Below, piece by piece: positions 7,969-17,918 of a stretch of DNA of 64,000 nucleotides (within the stretch, counting starts at the first letter, position 1; the number at the start of each line of letters is the position of its first letter). Origin of the DNA: Denitrobaculum sp965225735 (GTDB lineage Bacteria; Pseudomonadota; Alphaproteobacteria; Kiloniellales; Kiloniellaceae). The notes beneath the pieces are model-generated. The model saw only the letters and a list, made by a program, of their open reading frames with translations, did no database searches and had not been told where the DNA came from. The stretch covers positions 124,001-188,000 of the forward strand of contig CBDDBN010000028.1 in assembly GCA_965225735.1 (NCBI GenBank), written 5' to 3'. The translations under genes were made by a program, and so were the position numbers.

Positions 7969-9912
7969 ATGACGCTGTTAAATATGCATAACTTTAGTAC
8001 GGCACGCACTCTCGGCCTTCCTAGAACCGCCTTCGCCTCTGCGGCCAGGCTCTCACTCATTGGTCTTTTGGCCCTCTCAGCCCCTAGCGGAGATCTTCAG
8101 GCGCAGACATCGGGCGAACGCGCATACGACAACTACGAGGCCCCTCAAGGCCCGAGGAAAAACAGCAGAACCGATGATGCAGGTGAAGTCGAGGACCGCA
8201 ACGAGGTCCTCTATGAACTTCAAATCGATGGTCCGGTCGAAGGTGACCTTCTCTCGCTTCTCGAACAGACCTCCCAACTGGAGCGCCTGAAGGAGAAGCC
8301 CCCGGTTAGTTTCGCCGCGTTAGAAAGACGCGTGGCTAAGGATTTGGAAGCCTTTGAGAAGGCGTTACGTTCCGAAGGTTACTACGCAGGTGAGGTCAAC
8401 TCCCAAATCGAACAAGACGCTGCCCCTGCGCGCGTCACCATAACCGTCGATCCGGGCCCGGTGTTTCATCTCGAAAGCTATCGAATCCGGTTTCAATCGC
8501 CCGAAGGACAGCCTGCCCCCGCGGCCATCGATCCCGCGAGCCTTGGTGTCAAGGCCGGGCAGCCCGCACGTGCGGAGTCTATCGTTTCCGCTCAAAGACA
8601 GGCGCTCCGGCAGCTCGCCCGTCAAGGTTATCCGCGTGCTACCGTCACCGACCAGCAGGCGGTGGTCGACCATGCCACCATGACCATGACAGTCGAGCTC
8701 ACAATCGCCAGCGGCCCAGCCGCGCGCTTCGGCGCCCTGCGTTTCAACGGCCTGGAAGAAGTCGAAGAAGACTACCTGCGTCGTCTGGCGCAATGGCCAC
8801 GTGGCGAAGTTTTCAATCGCACCCGCTTAGAGGAGCTGCGCCGCAAACTCTCCGGAACGGGTCTTTTCGAAACGGTCAAACTGAGCGAAGCGGAAAATAT
8901 CGGATCCAGTGGCGAGCTTCCGGTCACGGTCGAGGTTAAGGAACGTGAGCGGCGTTCGATCGGAGCCGGCGTTGAGTACTCCTCCAGCGAAGGCGCAGGC
9001 ACCCGGTTTTTCTGGGAGCACCGCAACCTTTTCGGTCAGGCCGAGCGCCTGCGTGGCGATCTGATCATCGCCGAGCTGCGTCAGGAGATTTCAGGCAGCT
9101 TCATCAAGCCCAACCTCTGGCAGGACGATCAGGATTTCCGGACTGAAGTGGCAATCCGACAGGAAGATAGCGAGGCCTTTGAAGAGCAGACAATTTTCGG
9201 CTTTGTCGGATTGGAGCGAAAATGGCGAGACAACTGGACCCTGGGCGCAGGCACGTCCTATGAGTATTCCATCATCGATGATCAAGAGGGTGAGGAGACC
9301 TTCGCCCTGATCGGCCTGCCTTTGACCGCGCGCTACGATTCCAGCAACAGTCTGCTCGACCCAACCAGCGGCTTTCGCATCGGAACTGCTTTGACGCCCT
9401 ACGTCGGTGTTTTGGCGGAATCAACCAACTTCGTCCGTGCTGAGATTGAGGGCTCTACCTACTATTCGGTTCTTAAAGACGATCGCCTGGTCCTGGCGGT
9501 ACGCGGCAGGGTCGGGTCCATCGCGGGGGAAGAAACCGACGACATCCCAGCAACCAAGCGCTTCTACGCCGGTGGCGGCGGATCGGTGCGCGGCTATGAA
9601 TTCAGAACCCTGGGCCCTCTGGACGACGACGACGATCCCTTGGGGGGGCGCTCGGTCCTGGAGTTCGGCTTCGAAACCCGCATAAAGGTTACCGAAGAGA
9701 TCGGGATTGTCCCATTTGTCGAGGGCGGAAACGTCTTTGACAGCGAGGTGCCGGACTTCTCAGAGGAGATCCAGTGGGCGGCAGGCCTCGGTTTCCGCTA
9801 CTATACCGCCATCGGACCGCTACGGCTGGATGTCGGCGTGCCGGTAAACCCGCGCGACGACGACATTGACGATGCCTTCCAGTTCTACATCAGCCTCGGC
9901 CAAGCCTTCTAG
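7969..9912 (+). CDS. tamA: TamA, Omp85-family translocation and assembly subunit
   Basis: Outer-membrane protein of 647 residues that works with TamB in autotransporter/outer-membrane protein insertion and phospholipid transfer. A basic N-terminus and hydrophobic stretch (about 27-45, ending near LQAQ) form the signal peptide. POTRA-like repeats fill about 70-330 (for example FGALRFNGLEEVEEDYLRR), and the rest is a 16-strand-type barrel with the family's GGGGSVRGYE motif (about 535) and a terminal aromatic strand (FQFYISLGQAF). The stop is one base from the start of tamB, so the pair is translationally coupled. Confidence 0.92.
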   Translation: MTLLNMHNFSTARTLGLPRTAFASAARLSLIGLLALSAPSGDLQAQTSGERAYDNYEAPQGPRKNSRTDDAGEVEDRNEVLYELQIDGPVEGDLLSLLEQTSQLERLKEKPPVSFAALERRVAKDLEAFEKALRSEGYYAGEVNSQIEQDAAPARVTITVDPGPVFHLESYRIRFQSPEGQPAPAAIDPASLGVKAGQPARAESIVSAQRQALRQLARQGYPRATVTDQQAVVDHATMTMTVELTIASGPAARFGALRFNGLEEVEEDYLRRLAQWPRGEVFNRTRLEELRRKLSGTGLFETVKLSEAENIGSSGELPVTVEVKERERRSIGAGVEYSSSEGAGTRFFWEHRNLFGQAERLRGDLIIAELRQEISGSFIKPNLWQDDQDFRTEVAIRQEDSEAFEEQTIFGFVGLERKWRDNWTLGAGTSYEYSIIDDQEGEETFALIGLPLTARYDSSNSLLDPTSGFRIGTALTPYVGVLAESTNFVRAEIEGSTYYSVLKDDRLVLAVRGRVGSIAGEETDDIPATKRFYAGGGGSVRGYEFRTLGPLDDDDDPLGGRSVLEFGFETRIKVTEEIGIVPFVEGGNVFDSEVPDFSEEIQWAAGLGFRYYTAIGPLRLDVGVPVNPRDDDIDDAFQFYISLGQAF

Positions 9913-9913
9913 A

Positions 9914-12900
9914 ATGTCGCGCTTTAAGTTGCCTAAGGGCCGGAAGCTTGTTCTGGCCCTCATCGCTGTGCCGCTTCTCGTTCTCCTTGCAGCGGCGGGT
10001 GGGCTTTTTGCTGCGCTTTACAGCGACTTCGGACGAGATCAGCTGCGAATGCAAATCGAGGCGGCCGTCAGCGAGGAGGACGGTCTGAAGCTGACGTTAG
10101 GCCGGATCGAGGGCGACCTGCTCTCCGCCTTTGAGGTTGAGCGCATCGTCCTTTCCGATCCTGACGGCGACTGGCTGATCGCGCAGGATCTCTCCGTCTC
10201 CTGGTCTCCCTTCGATCTTCTGGACAAGCGTCTGTCCATCGCGTCTCTCAAGCTCGCATCCCTGGATCTACTTCGGGAACCAGTCCTTCCTGCCAACGAG
10301 CAGGAAGAGGATCAGGACTTAACCCTGCCGTCCATGCCCATCGACATCGCCGTCGATGAACTCCAGATCGAACGGATCAGGTTGGCGGAGCCTGTCGTCG
10401 GTCAGGAAGCCGTCTTTAGCTTGGCGCTTCGCCTGAATGCACCGAGCGGCAGCGCCCTGGCGAGCGAAATCGACCTGGCGCAGCTCGATGGCGGTAACGC
10501 CACACTCTCCGGCGCGGTCGTTTTCGATCCAGATGAAGAGACGCTTGGGGTCGACGTGACTTTCTTAGAGCCCCAGGGCGGGGTTCTTGGCAAGATGGCC
10601 CAACTCCCCGGCGCGCCTGCAATAGAGCTTTCGCTGCTGGGAGATGGGCCTTTGTCCGCTTGGCAAGGGCAGTTGCTGGCCAAGGCCGGCGATGTCTTGG
10701 ACACAGAACTGCTGCTGGTGACGGAGACCGATAGCAGCCTCGAGAACCTGGGCAATGGGAAGGAAGAGATCCGCCTTACGCTTCAAGGCAACACGCGGTT
10801 TGCCAGTCTGTTGCCGCCTGAACTCGCACCCCTCACCTCCCCGCGCATGGATCTCGAAGCAGTCCTGATTTGGTCAGGTGAAGCTCAGTCTCTGGTCATG
10901 GAGATGGGCCGCTTTGAAACCGACGTCCTGCGCGTGACATCCCAAGGCCGCTTTGATACCCCGGACCAGAACCTCACAGCGAAACTCAGTCTGCGGTCTT
11001 TAGACAGCACGGTCATTTCTTCCCTCACCGCGCCCGCAAGTTTCGAAAACGCTTTGGTCGACCTGCAGCTGGACGGCAATCTGCAGACGCTTTCCATAAA
11101 TGTCGATGTTGCACTTGAAGAGCTGACGCCGGCCCCTGATCTGGCGCTCGCCAAGATTACTGGCAGTTACAAGACCACGATCACGCCGCAGAATCTGACT
11201 CGCCTTCCAGTAACAGGCACGACCCTTGTCGAGGGTTTGTCTGGCCTCCCGCCCGAGGCGGAACGCCTGCTGGGTCCGAAACTCGCCGTAAATTTCGATT
11301 TGGACTTCGGGCTTACAGACAACCTGCTGACGCTCTCCGCTTTCGATGCCAAAGGCTCTGGAGTTGAGCTCGGTGGATCGGCGTCCGTGGGACTGGAAAG
11401 CCGGGAGGCAAAGGCCGATCTCAATTTACGGCTACCTGATCTCGCGCTCGCCGCCCCTGTTTCCGGTGCGCTGCAAAGCGATATCGTGGTTGTAACCTCA
11501 GACTTCGAACAGGCTGCCGAAGTGGCAATGGACGCAGTCGTTCAGAACCTGGATCCCGGCGATCCGAAGCTGAAGAAACTACTTGGTGAGAGGATCGAGC
11601 TGCAATCGACCGCCACGGCGACACCAGAGCGGCTGACCCTGTCCTCTTTAACAGCGCAAAACGCACTGGCCAAAGTCACAGGCTCCGCCGAGTTCCCTCT
11701 CAGCTTCGAAGGTATCACCGCCGAATTCGAAGCCAGTCTGCCCGACATGCGTCCCTTAAGTGAGATCGCGGCGGTCGATCTGAGCGGCAAAACGAACATC
11801 AAAGGCCGCCTGGAAGGTGCCCTCACCGACCCGACCTTAAGGGGCGACGCGCTCATCGAGGAACTCGTTGCCGATGGAACGACCCTGGGACGGCTCGATA
11901 GCGGCTTTGAAATCGAACAGCTCGCCAGCGGTCCGCGGGGAAAACTCACAAGCCGCCTCACCCATCCCGATACGACGCTGGACCTTGCGTCTAACTTCGC
12001 GGTCACGGATTTTCAGCGGTTGGTTCTCGATGCGCTGTCCCTGAAAGCATTGGATGCGGAAATCGACGGCGACCTGTCGCTGCCCTTCGATGGCAGCCCG
12101 ATCACCGGGCAACTGCAGGGGACGGTCGCGGATCTGAACGAACTCGCCACCCTGGCCGGCCAGAACGCGAGCGGCAAGCTCGTGTTTACAGCCACCCTGG
12201 AAGATAGAGACCGGAGACAAGCGGCCGTCGTCGAGCTTCGATCGGAGGGGTTAAAGCTGGATCGTGACGACCCTGCCGCCCCCTCCTTGGCCAAGCTTTC
12301 CGCCCGTGTGACGGGCACCGACCTCTTGCAGAACCCTGGGTTCGTGCTCTCGGCAAACGCGGGCACTCTTCGGGCTGGAGAGAGCCAAATCGACAGCCTT
12401 GCCCTGGAAGCACAAGGCACCCTGTCCGAGACTGACTTCAGCTTCGTCCTCGCCAATCCAAAGACACCGGCACTCGACTTCAAAGGATCGGGACAGCTGA
12501 CGCTGTCGGATAATGTTACGAGGATCGGGTTTTCGGCACTCGAGGGTGCATTCGAAAACCGTGACGTTCGCTTGCTCGCCCCCTTCTCAGTTACGCAATC
12601 CGGGACAGCGACTTCGATCGAGGGCCTGAATCTGAACCTGGCCGGCGGTGAGATTACAGCCTCCGCCGATCTGACATCCGCCGCCGCGAAAGCGCAGATC
12701 ACTCTCGCGGCCATCCCTCTCGAACTCTTAACCTTGGTCGATCCGCAGTTAAAGACAGCAGGAAGTTTGGGCGGTCAGGCGCGCCTCGACATAAGCGGCA
12801 ACAGAGCGCAAGGGGACTTCGAATTTACTACAGATGCGGTCAAGCCGGAGGGACCGGACTTTAAGAATCTGCCACCTCTTAATGGCCGCTTGACCGGAAA

Positions 12901-14335
12901 CCTCGCTCAAGGAAAGCTCGCTTTTGCCGGGCGCGTGACGGGTCTAGAGGGCACCGACATCGAGACGCAGGGGACTTTACCGCTCGACATTGCGCTGGCA
13001 CCTTTCGCCGCGGCCATACCGAAGGCTCGACCTCTAGCGGCGGGCCTCAAGCTGCGCGGAGATCTCGCCGGCCTTTGGCCTCTCTTGGCGCTCGACGAAC
13101 ATCTGTTAGCCGGCAAGGTAGCCGCGGATCTGACTGTTGCGGGCACCCTAGGTCAGCCAGAAGTCAAAGGCACCGCCGCGCTTTCAGAAGGCCGCTATGA
13201 GAACCTCGAGGCTGGCACTTTGCTCACGGATCTAACTTTCGAAGCAACACTACCGAATGCCCAGACCGTAGAGATCAATCTCAGCAGCAAAGACGGTGAT
13301 GATGGTCAGGTATCGGCCGACGGCCGAATCGACCTCAGCGACGGCACGAATCCCGATATCTCGCTGACGACCCGATTGCAGAGCGCGCGTCTGCTACGCC
13401 GCGACGATGTCTTTGCACAGGCAAGCGGAACGATCGATGTGACCGGACGGGCGAACGACCTGAAGGTCAAGGGCAAAGTCGTCAGCGATCTGATTGAAAT
13501 CAACGTCGGTGGCGCCCTGCCACCCTCAGTCGTCGATCTCGCGGTCGAAGAGCGAAATCGACCGGGCGCGGCAGCGGAAGAAAGCTCAAAGAACGAGATT
13601 CAAGAGGCTGGCGCAAGCTCACGCGTTGCACTGGACCTCGCTCTCTCCCTGCCCCGCCGGGTTTTTATCCGCGGGCGCGGCCTCGACTCTGAATGGGCGG
13701 GCCAATTCAAGGTCAAAGGCACTGCAGACGCACCGGTGATTGAAGGCGATCTCAGCCCGGTCCGTGGCGATTTTTCTTTCGCTGGCAAAAGCTTCAAGCT
13801 GCAAAAGGGCAAGGTCTCGCTGGCTGGCGGCAAGGAGGTCGACCCGGATCTGGATCTCTCCGCTGTCTACGAACTTGATGACTTCAAAGCGCTGGTGGCT
13901 ATCACGGGTACCGCCTCCAGCCCTGAAATCGGCTTTAGTTCAGAACCGGACCTGCCCCAGGACGAAATCCTGGCCCGGATCCTTTTTGGCAAATCGACCG
14001 GCCAACTTTCGCCGGTTGAGGCTTTGCAACTTGCCGAAGCCGTTGCCTCGGTCTCAGGCCAGCTCGGATCCGGCGAAGGTGTCCTGGGTCTCGTGCGCAA
14101 GACCCTTGGCGTCGACGTGCTTTCTGCAGGTACGAACGAGCAAAGCGGCGAAGTCGAGGTCCGGGCTGGAAAATATGTTGCCGATGATGTCTTTGTGGGC
14201 GTTACCCAGGGCGCAGATCCAACCAGCACCAAGGTCACGGTTGAGGTCGAGGTGACGCCGAACATTTCTGTCGAAAGCGATGTCGGCCAGGACGCGAGCG
14301 GCCGTGTCGGTGTGTTCTGGAAATGGGATTATTGA
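9914..14335 (+). CDS. tamB: TamB, translocation and assembly module inner-membrane subunit
   Basis: A 1473-residue AsmA-like/TamB protein. One N-terminal membrane anchor (about 12-35, LVLALIAVPLLVLLAAAG) is followed by a very long beta-rich periplasmic taco-like fold, seen as repeated alternating-hydrophobic strands with aspartate/glycine turns. The C-terminal TamB domain (DUF490) spans about the last 330 residues and includes VRGDFSFAGKSFKLQKGKVSL, DEILARILFGKSTGQLSP and a final strand ending FWKWDY. It bridges the periplasm to TamA. The start at 9914 lies one base after the tamA stop. An ATG at 9866 inside tamA is open in the same frame but would prefix 16 residues ahead of the anchor. Confidence 0.92.
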   Translation: MSRFKLPKGRKLVLALIAVPLLVLLAAAGGLFAALYSDFGRDQLRMQIEAAVSEEDGLKLTLGRIEGDLLSAFEVERIVLSDPDGDWLIAQDLSVSWSPFDLLDKRLSIASLKLASLDLLREPVLPANEQEEDQDLTLPSMPIDIAVDELQIERIRLAEPVVGQEAVFSLALRLNAPSGSALASEIDLAQLDGGNATLSGAVVFDPDEETLGVDVTFLEPQGGVLGKMAQLPGAPAIELSLLGDGPLSAWQGQLLAKAGDVLDTELLLVTETDSSLENLGNGKEEIRLTLQGNTRFASLLPPELAPLTSPRMDLEAVLIWSGEAQSLVMEMGRFETDVLRVTSQGRFDTPDQNLTAKLSLRSLDSTVISSLTAPASFENALVDLQLDGNLQTLSINVDVALEELTPAPDLALAKITGSYKTTITPQNLTRLPVTGTTLVEGLSGLPPEAERLLGPKLAVNFDLDFGLTDNLLTLSAFDAKGSGVELGGSASVGLESREAKADLNLRLPDLALAAPVSGALQSDIVVVTSDFEQAAEVAMDAVVQNLDPGDPKLKKLLGERIELQSTATATPERLTLSSLTAQNALAKVTGSAEFPLSFEGITAEFEASLPDMRPLSEIAAVDLSGKTNIKGRLEGALTDPTLRGDALIEELVADGTTLGRLDSGFEIEQLASGPRGKLTSRLTHPDTTLDLASNFAVTDFQRLVLDALSLKALDAEIDGDLSLPFDGSPITGQLQGTVADLNELATLAGQNASGKLVFTATLEDRDRRQAAVVELRSEGLKLDRDDPAAPSLAKLSARVTGTDLLQNPGFVLSANAGTLRAGESQIDSLALEAQGTLSETDFSFVLANPKTPALDFKGSGQLTLSDNVTRIGFSALEGAFENRDVRLLAPFSVTQSGTATSIEGLNLNLAGGEITASADLTSAAAKAQITLAAIPLELLTLVDPQLKTAGSLGGQARLDISGNRAQGDFEFTTDAVKPEGPDFKNLPPLNGRLTGNLAQGKLAFAGRVTGLEGTDIETQGTLPLDIALAPFAAAIPKARPLAAGLKLRGDLAGLWPLLALDEHLLAGKVAADLTVAGTLGQPEVKGTAALSEGRYENLEAGTLLTDLTFEATLPNAQTVEINLSSKDGDDGQVSADGRIDLSDGTNPDISLTTRLQSARLLRRDDVFAQASGTIDVTGRANDLKVKGKVVSDLIEINVGGALPPSVVDLAVEERNRPGAAAEESSKNEIQEAGASSRVALDLALSLPRRVFIRGRGLDSEWAGQFKVKGTADAPVIEGDLSPVRGDFSFAGKSFKLQKGKVSLAGGKEVDPDLDLSAVYELDDFKALVAITGTASSPEIGFSSEPDLPQDEILARILFGKSTGQLSPVEALQLAEAVASVSGQLGSGEGVLGLVRKTLGVDVLSAGTNEQSGEVEVRAGKYVADDVFVGVTQGADPTSTKVTVEVEVTPNISVESDVGQDASGRVGVFWKWDY

Positions 14336-14344
14336 GTTGCCCGG

Positions 14345-15358
14345 CTACAGAACTTTGCCGCTGAGTTCCGGAAAAACCTTGGACACCTTGCCAATCAGAT
14401 AGTCGCCATAGGTCCCTTCGAAGGCTTGAAGATCGGCGCCATCCCATCGTGCGCCTCCTCCATTCGTCGCGGGTCGTGAGGCCTGCTCTGGCAGGGGCTT
14501 CATCTCAGCCGCGAAATCCGGATCGAAGAACAAAGGAAAGGACAGACGGTCTTGGCCGCTGACGTTGCGGACCCGGTGCGGTGTGGAACGGAACCATCCA
14601 CCCGTGAGCCGATCCAGCATATCGCCGATATTGCAGACGAGTGAGCCCTCGATAGGCGGCGCATCGATCCATCCCCCGGGTGTCTTGACCTGCAACCCAC
14701 CGTGACGGTCCTGCGCCAGGAGCGTGAGCAGACCATAGTCCGTGTGTTCGCCGACACCCCAGCTGCCCTCGGCTGAACTGCCAGACGGCGGCGGATAGTG
14801 GAAAATCCGAAAGAGGATTGTCGGATCGGCGGTGTAGTTGGCCGCGAAATAATCCGGCGTCAGATCGAGGCTGAGCGCGATACCCTCCAAAAGAACCGAC
14901 GCGGCCTTCGCGACTGATGTCATGTAGTCTGTCACCGCCTCTCTGAGTTCCGGCACCTCCTCCGGCCAGAGATTTGCCCCATGTAGCGGCCAGCCAGCCA
15001 CGACCCGTGCATGGTCCGGCGGCAGTTCGCTTCCGAAGTAAAGTCCCTCCTTGATATCCGGTTTGCCGGATGTCAGTTCGCCACCAACCGGAAAGAAACC
15101 GCGCCAGGCCAAACCACCGTGCGCCATGGCAACTTTCATCTTGATGTCTTCGGGCAGCGAAAAGAAGCGACGGCTGGCGGCATCGAGGGCTTCCAGACAC
15201 TGCGGGGCGACCCTGTGCCCACTAACATAAAAGAAACCTGACTCCCGGCAGGCTTGCTGAATTGCCGCCGCCACTTCGGTTCGCTCCGCCACATTGGACG
15301 TGAACAGCGGAGCGATATCGATGACCGGCAGAGATGCCTTTTCATGTAACACAGTCAT
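14345..15358 (-). CDS. Isopenicillin N synthase family 2-oxoglutarate/Fe(II) dioxygenase
   Basis: A 337-residue non-haem iron oxygenase. The N-terminal DIOX_N-type region begins LPVIDIAPLF. The double-stranded beta-helix carries the iron ligands H and D in GEHTDYG and the distal H in STPHRV. The 2-oxoglutarate-binding arginine is in RLSFPLFF. Homologues act on small acids, hormones or antibiotics, and no substrate can be named. It lies 40 bases downstream of the DsbA-fold isomerase on the same strand, so a two-gene operon is likely. Its stop is 9 bases from the stop of tamB. Confidence 0.9.
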   Translation of the reverse strand: MTVLHEKASLPVIDIAPLFTSNVAERTEVAAAIQQACRESGFFYVSGHRVAPQCLEALDAASRRFFSLPEDIKMKVAMAHGGLAWRGFFPVGGELTSGKPDIKEGLYFGSELPPDHARVVAGWPLHGANLWPEEVPELREAVTDYMTSVAKAASVLLEGIALSLDLTPDYFAANYTADPTILFRIFHYPPPSGSSAEGSWGVGEHTDYGLLTLLAQDRHGGLQVKTPGGWIDAPPIEGSLVCNIGDMLDRLTGGWFRSTPHRVRNVSGQDRLSFPLFFDPDFAAEMKPLPEQASRPATNGGGARWDGADLQAFEGTYGDYLIGKVSKVFPELSGKVL

Positions 15359-15398
15359 CGTTGGACTCTACGAACGTGAGCCCGTCTGAGGCAAGCGG

Positions 15399-16010
15399 TC
15401 ATCCTGGCTTTGAAAGCGCCGCTTCCAGCAGCGGCAATCGGTCGTTGCCCCAGAAGAGCCGGTCGTCCAAGAGGAAACTGGGCACGCCAAAAACACCGTC
15501 GCCCAGAGCCCGCGCCAGAACGGCTTCGTGTTTCGCAACGACCTCCGGCGCATCCAGGAGTCTTATGAAAGCCTCTTGATCCAGCCCGGTTTCCTCGGCA
15601 AGCCCGGTCAAAACATCGCGCGTCACGACGACAGCATCGACGAATATGGCTTGAAAAATCCGCCGGGCCATCGCCTTAAGCCGGCCTTCCTGGTCTGCGA
15701 CCCAGCAAGCTTTCGCGAGATCCGCGGGGTCCACCCGGAAAGCCTCAGGTTCACGATAGGGAATACCATAGTATTCAGCCCAGGCCTCTGCGTCCCGCTG
15801 CCGATAATCCCAGTCGTATTGGCCCGACGGCGCCTGATCATGAAACGGCGATCGTCCCTCGTTGGCGCGACGGATCAACTCACCCGACTGTAGCGGTAGC
15901 CACTCAAAGCGGCAGCCCCTCTCTTGCTCGATCCGTTCGAGCTGGCTTGCGGCCAGATAGGAGTAGCGGCTGCCCAAACCGAAGTAGAAAGGCACGACAA
16001 TTTCGTCCAA
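15399..16010 (-). CDS. 2-hydroxychromene-2-carboxylate isomerase family protein (DsbA fold)
   Basis: A 203-residue kappa-class GST/HCCA-isomerase-like protein with a thioredoxin fold interrupted by a helical insertion. It begins VPFYFGLGSRYSYLA (serine and tyrosine at the glutathione site in place of the DsbA CxxC) and ends with the cis-proline segment FGVPSFLLDDRLFWGNDRL, typical of this family. HCCA isomerases act in naphthalene/aromatic degradation, but many homologues have unknown roles. The start appears to be TTG at 16010 preceded by a GGGCGGAG ribosome site; no in-frame ATG fits. It is upstream of the 2OG dioxygenase. Confidence 0.85.
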   Translation of the reverse strand: MDEIVVPFYFGLGSRYSYLAASQLERIEQERGCRFEWLPLQSGELIRRANEGRSPFHDQAPSGQYDWDYRQRDAEAWAEYYGIPYREPEAFRVDPADLAKACWVADQEGRLKAMARRIFQAIFVDAVVVTRDVLTGLAEETGLDQEAFIRLLDAPEVVAKHEAVLARALGDGVFGVPSFLLDDRLFWGNDRLPLLEAALSKPG

Positions 16011-16376
16011 CGCTCCGCCCTTCTGTCTGAAAGCCGCAATGCGTTCCAGTGTATGATCAAATGCCTGTTCAGCGTATCGATTTTCGCCCAGTCCGCCTGT
16101 TGTGTTTGCTGGCTCTCAAGGCCTCGGGAGCAGGCTCACGCAGCTTTCACGATCTTTTGGAAAGCCTTGCTTTTACCGCAAGCAGATTTTCTGTAAGGAC
16201 ATCACTGTTAGTTCACGAATCAATGACTACATATGATTGAGTTAATCTATTGATATCGTGTTAGGGTGAGCCGATTTTATTGTGTCGAGACTCGAGGTTT
16301 CGGCCGCCCCGTCGCCTTTTTCGGCGGCATAATTCTAGAAACCTCTTTGCGTTGGGAGCCTGTTGCGGGATCGCTA
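16011..16376. other. Intergenic region between isomerase and PAS gene
   Basis: About 365 bases between divergent genes, holding presumed promoters for both. A GTG at 16266 is open into the PAS frame but would give a non-homologous 37-residue prefix. I see no RNA gene or clear repeat. Confidence 0.5.
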
Positions 16377-16904
16377 ATGATAGATAAGAACGGTAACGGC
16401 CAACGGGCATCTAAAGACCCGAGATACATTACCAGCAAGGCCCTGCTCGCAAACTGTCCCGAGGAAATCGCGGAGCTGTTTCGTTATTGGGACAAAAAGC
16501 GCGGTCAACGCATCATGCCACAGCGCGCTGATGTCAGCCCCGAAGACTTCGTTTCGCACCTTCCCGGAATCCTCCTTGTCGATGTCGAAGGACTGGACGA
16601 TGAAGGCGTCGGCATCTTTCGCTACCGGGTCGTGGGAACCGAGGAGGTCTGGCTGCGAGGACATGATCCGACAGGCAAGCTGGTTTCAGAGGGTTTCTTC
16701 GGCCCGAGCCTGGAAGATGTGATCGAAAGCTATGACTTCGTCCGGCGCGAACGCACCTTCATCTACGACCCTCTCGAGTACCAGACGCCGAACGGTAAAT
16801 GGCGGAATGAGGCCACGATTTTCCTTCCGCTCTCCGACGATGGCGAAGCGGTATCCCAGATTTTGGTCTATTCGATCAAGCGCGAAACCAAGTTCCAGCT
16901 TTGA
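16377..16904 (+). CDS. PAS_5-type single-domain sensor protein (copy 1)
   Basis: A 175-residue protein made almost entirely of one alphaproteobacterial PAS domain of the PAS_5 type (PF07310). The signature LFRYWDKKRGQRIMPQRADV leads into the core, then LPGILLVDV, FRYRVVGTE and TGKLVSEGFFG. No output domain is attached, so it probably signals by protein contact or binds a small ligand. I prefer the ATG at 16377 because the conserved region starts about 30 residues later. Two paralogues are at 23633 and 24369. Confidence 0.82.
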   Translation: MIDKNGNGQRASKDPRYITSKALLANCPEEIAELFRYWDKKRGQRIMPQRADVSPEDFVSHLPGILLVDVEGLDDEGVGIFRYRVVGTEEVWLRGHDPTGKLVSEGFFGPSLEDVIESYDFVRRERTFIYDPLEYQTPNGKWRNEATIFLPLSDDGEAVSQILVYSIKRETKFQL

Positions 16905-16960
16905 CAGAGCCGGGCTGACCGCCTCTAGACACTCTAGAACGACGACTCGTAGAGTTCGCC

Positions 16961-17734
16961 ATGAAGATCGCCAGGTGCCGCTATAACGTCCCAGGTTTAG
17001 ATGGCTTAGAGGCCTTCTACTGCGGCCTCCTCGGCATGCAACGCTTCGATGCGAAAGACGCCCTGGTTCTTGGTTATGATCCTCGACAGTGCCTGCTCGA
17101 GTTTTGCACAGGTGACTACCGGCCATTCAGGACATCGAACGACAGCTTCTATTGGAAGATCGGCATCACAGTCCGCGACCTCAACCAAGTGGTCGCGGGT
17201 CTCAGGGCACGAGGGCTTTCGATATCGGATCCCAGACAGTTCCTCGACGTCGGCTATCTCTGCCATCTTCAAGACCCGAACGGCTTCCCCATAGAGCTGC
17301 TGCAACAGGGCTTCGAAGGCAATCACAGCCCTGTCGAAACGCAAACGGCGCATCCCATGGCCGCGCAGGCAATTCTCGCTCATATCACTTTGCGGACAAG
17401 CAACTTTTCCGCCTCGCAAAAACTCTATGAGCAACGGCTCAAAATGCGCCTGATGTCGCGGCAGCGGATCACGTTGCCAGAGCGGAAGTTCGATCTCTAC
17501 TTCTACGGCTGGTCCGATGAAACTCTCCCCGAACCGAACGTGGAATCCGTCGCGAATCGTGAATGGCTCTATGCGCGCCCATACAGTTTCGTCGAACTTC
17601 AGCACCTGGTGGAGCCTCCAACCCCTATCGTCGGACCTATCAGCTCGCAGAGCGGATTCGCTGGATTGAGCGTGCAAGACGACGACGGCAAGATCCACGA
17701 GCTTTCCGCAGCAGATCTCTTGGCGGCAGAATAG
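16961..17734 (+). CDS. Two-domain VOC (glyoxalase/dioxygenase-fold) protein
   Basis: A 257-residue protein with two vicinal-oxygen-chelate modules. The first spans about 1-115 (begins MKIARCRYNVPGLDGLEAFY and ends with the glutamate-bearing DPNGFPIELLQQ). The second spans about 130-250 (begins AHITLRTSNFSASQKLYE and ends VQDDDGKIHELSA). A glutamate near each domain end is where VOC enzymes bind metal. The activity (lyase, dioxygenase, epimerase or resistance) cannot be assigned. It starts 56 bases after the PAS gene on the same strand and could share its transcript. Confidence 0.8.
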   Translation: MKIARCRYNVPGLDGLEAFYCGLLGMQRFDAKDALVLGYDPRQCLLEFCTGDYRPFRTSNDSFYWKIGITVRDLNQVVAGLRARGLSISDPRQFLDVGYLCHLQDPNGFPIELLQQGFEGNHSPVETQTAHPMAAQAILAHITLRTSNFSASQKLYEQRLKMRLMSRQRITLPERKFDLYFYGWSDETLPEPNVESVANREWLYARPYSFVELQHLVEPPTPIVGPISSQSGFAGLSVQDDDGKIHELSAADLLAAE

Positions 17735-17918
17735 CCGCACCGAGGCAACGCGAAAGGCCGATCGCCGCAGCCGAATCTATGCACTGCTCCAAGATACCAA
17801 CTTGGATCATTTTACCTCATTCCCTTTGGGAATTCCGCGAGACAGAAGCCGCTTCCAGGTGCTACAGGAATTTCCGATTTGACCCGCAGCCGCGGGTTCT
17901 CTTTTGGATTTGGCGTTG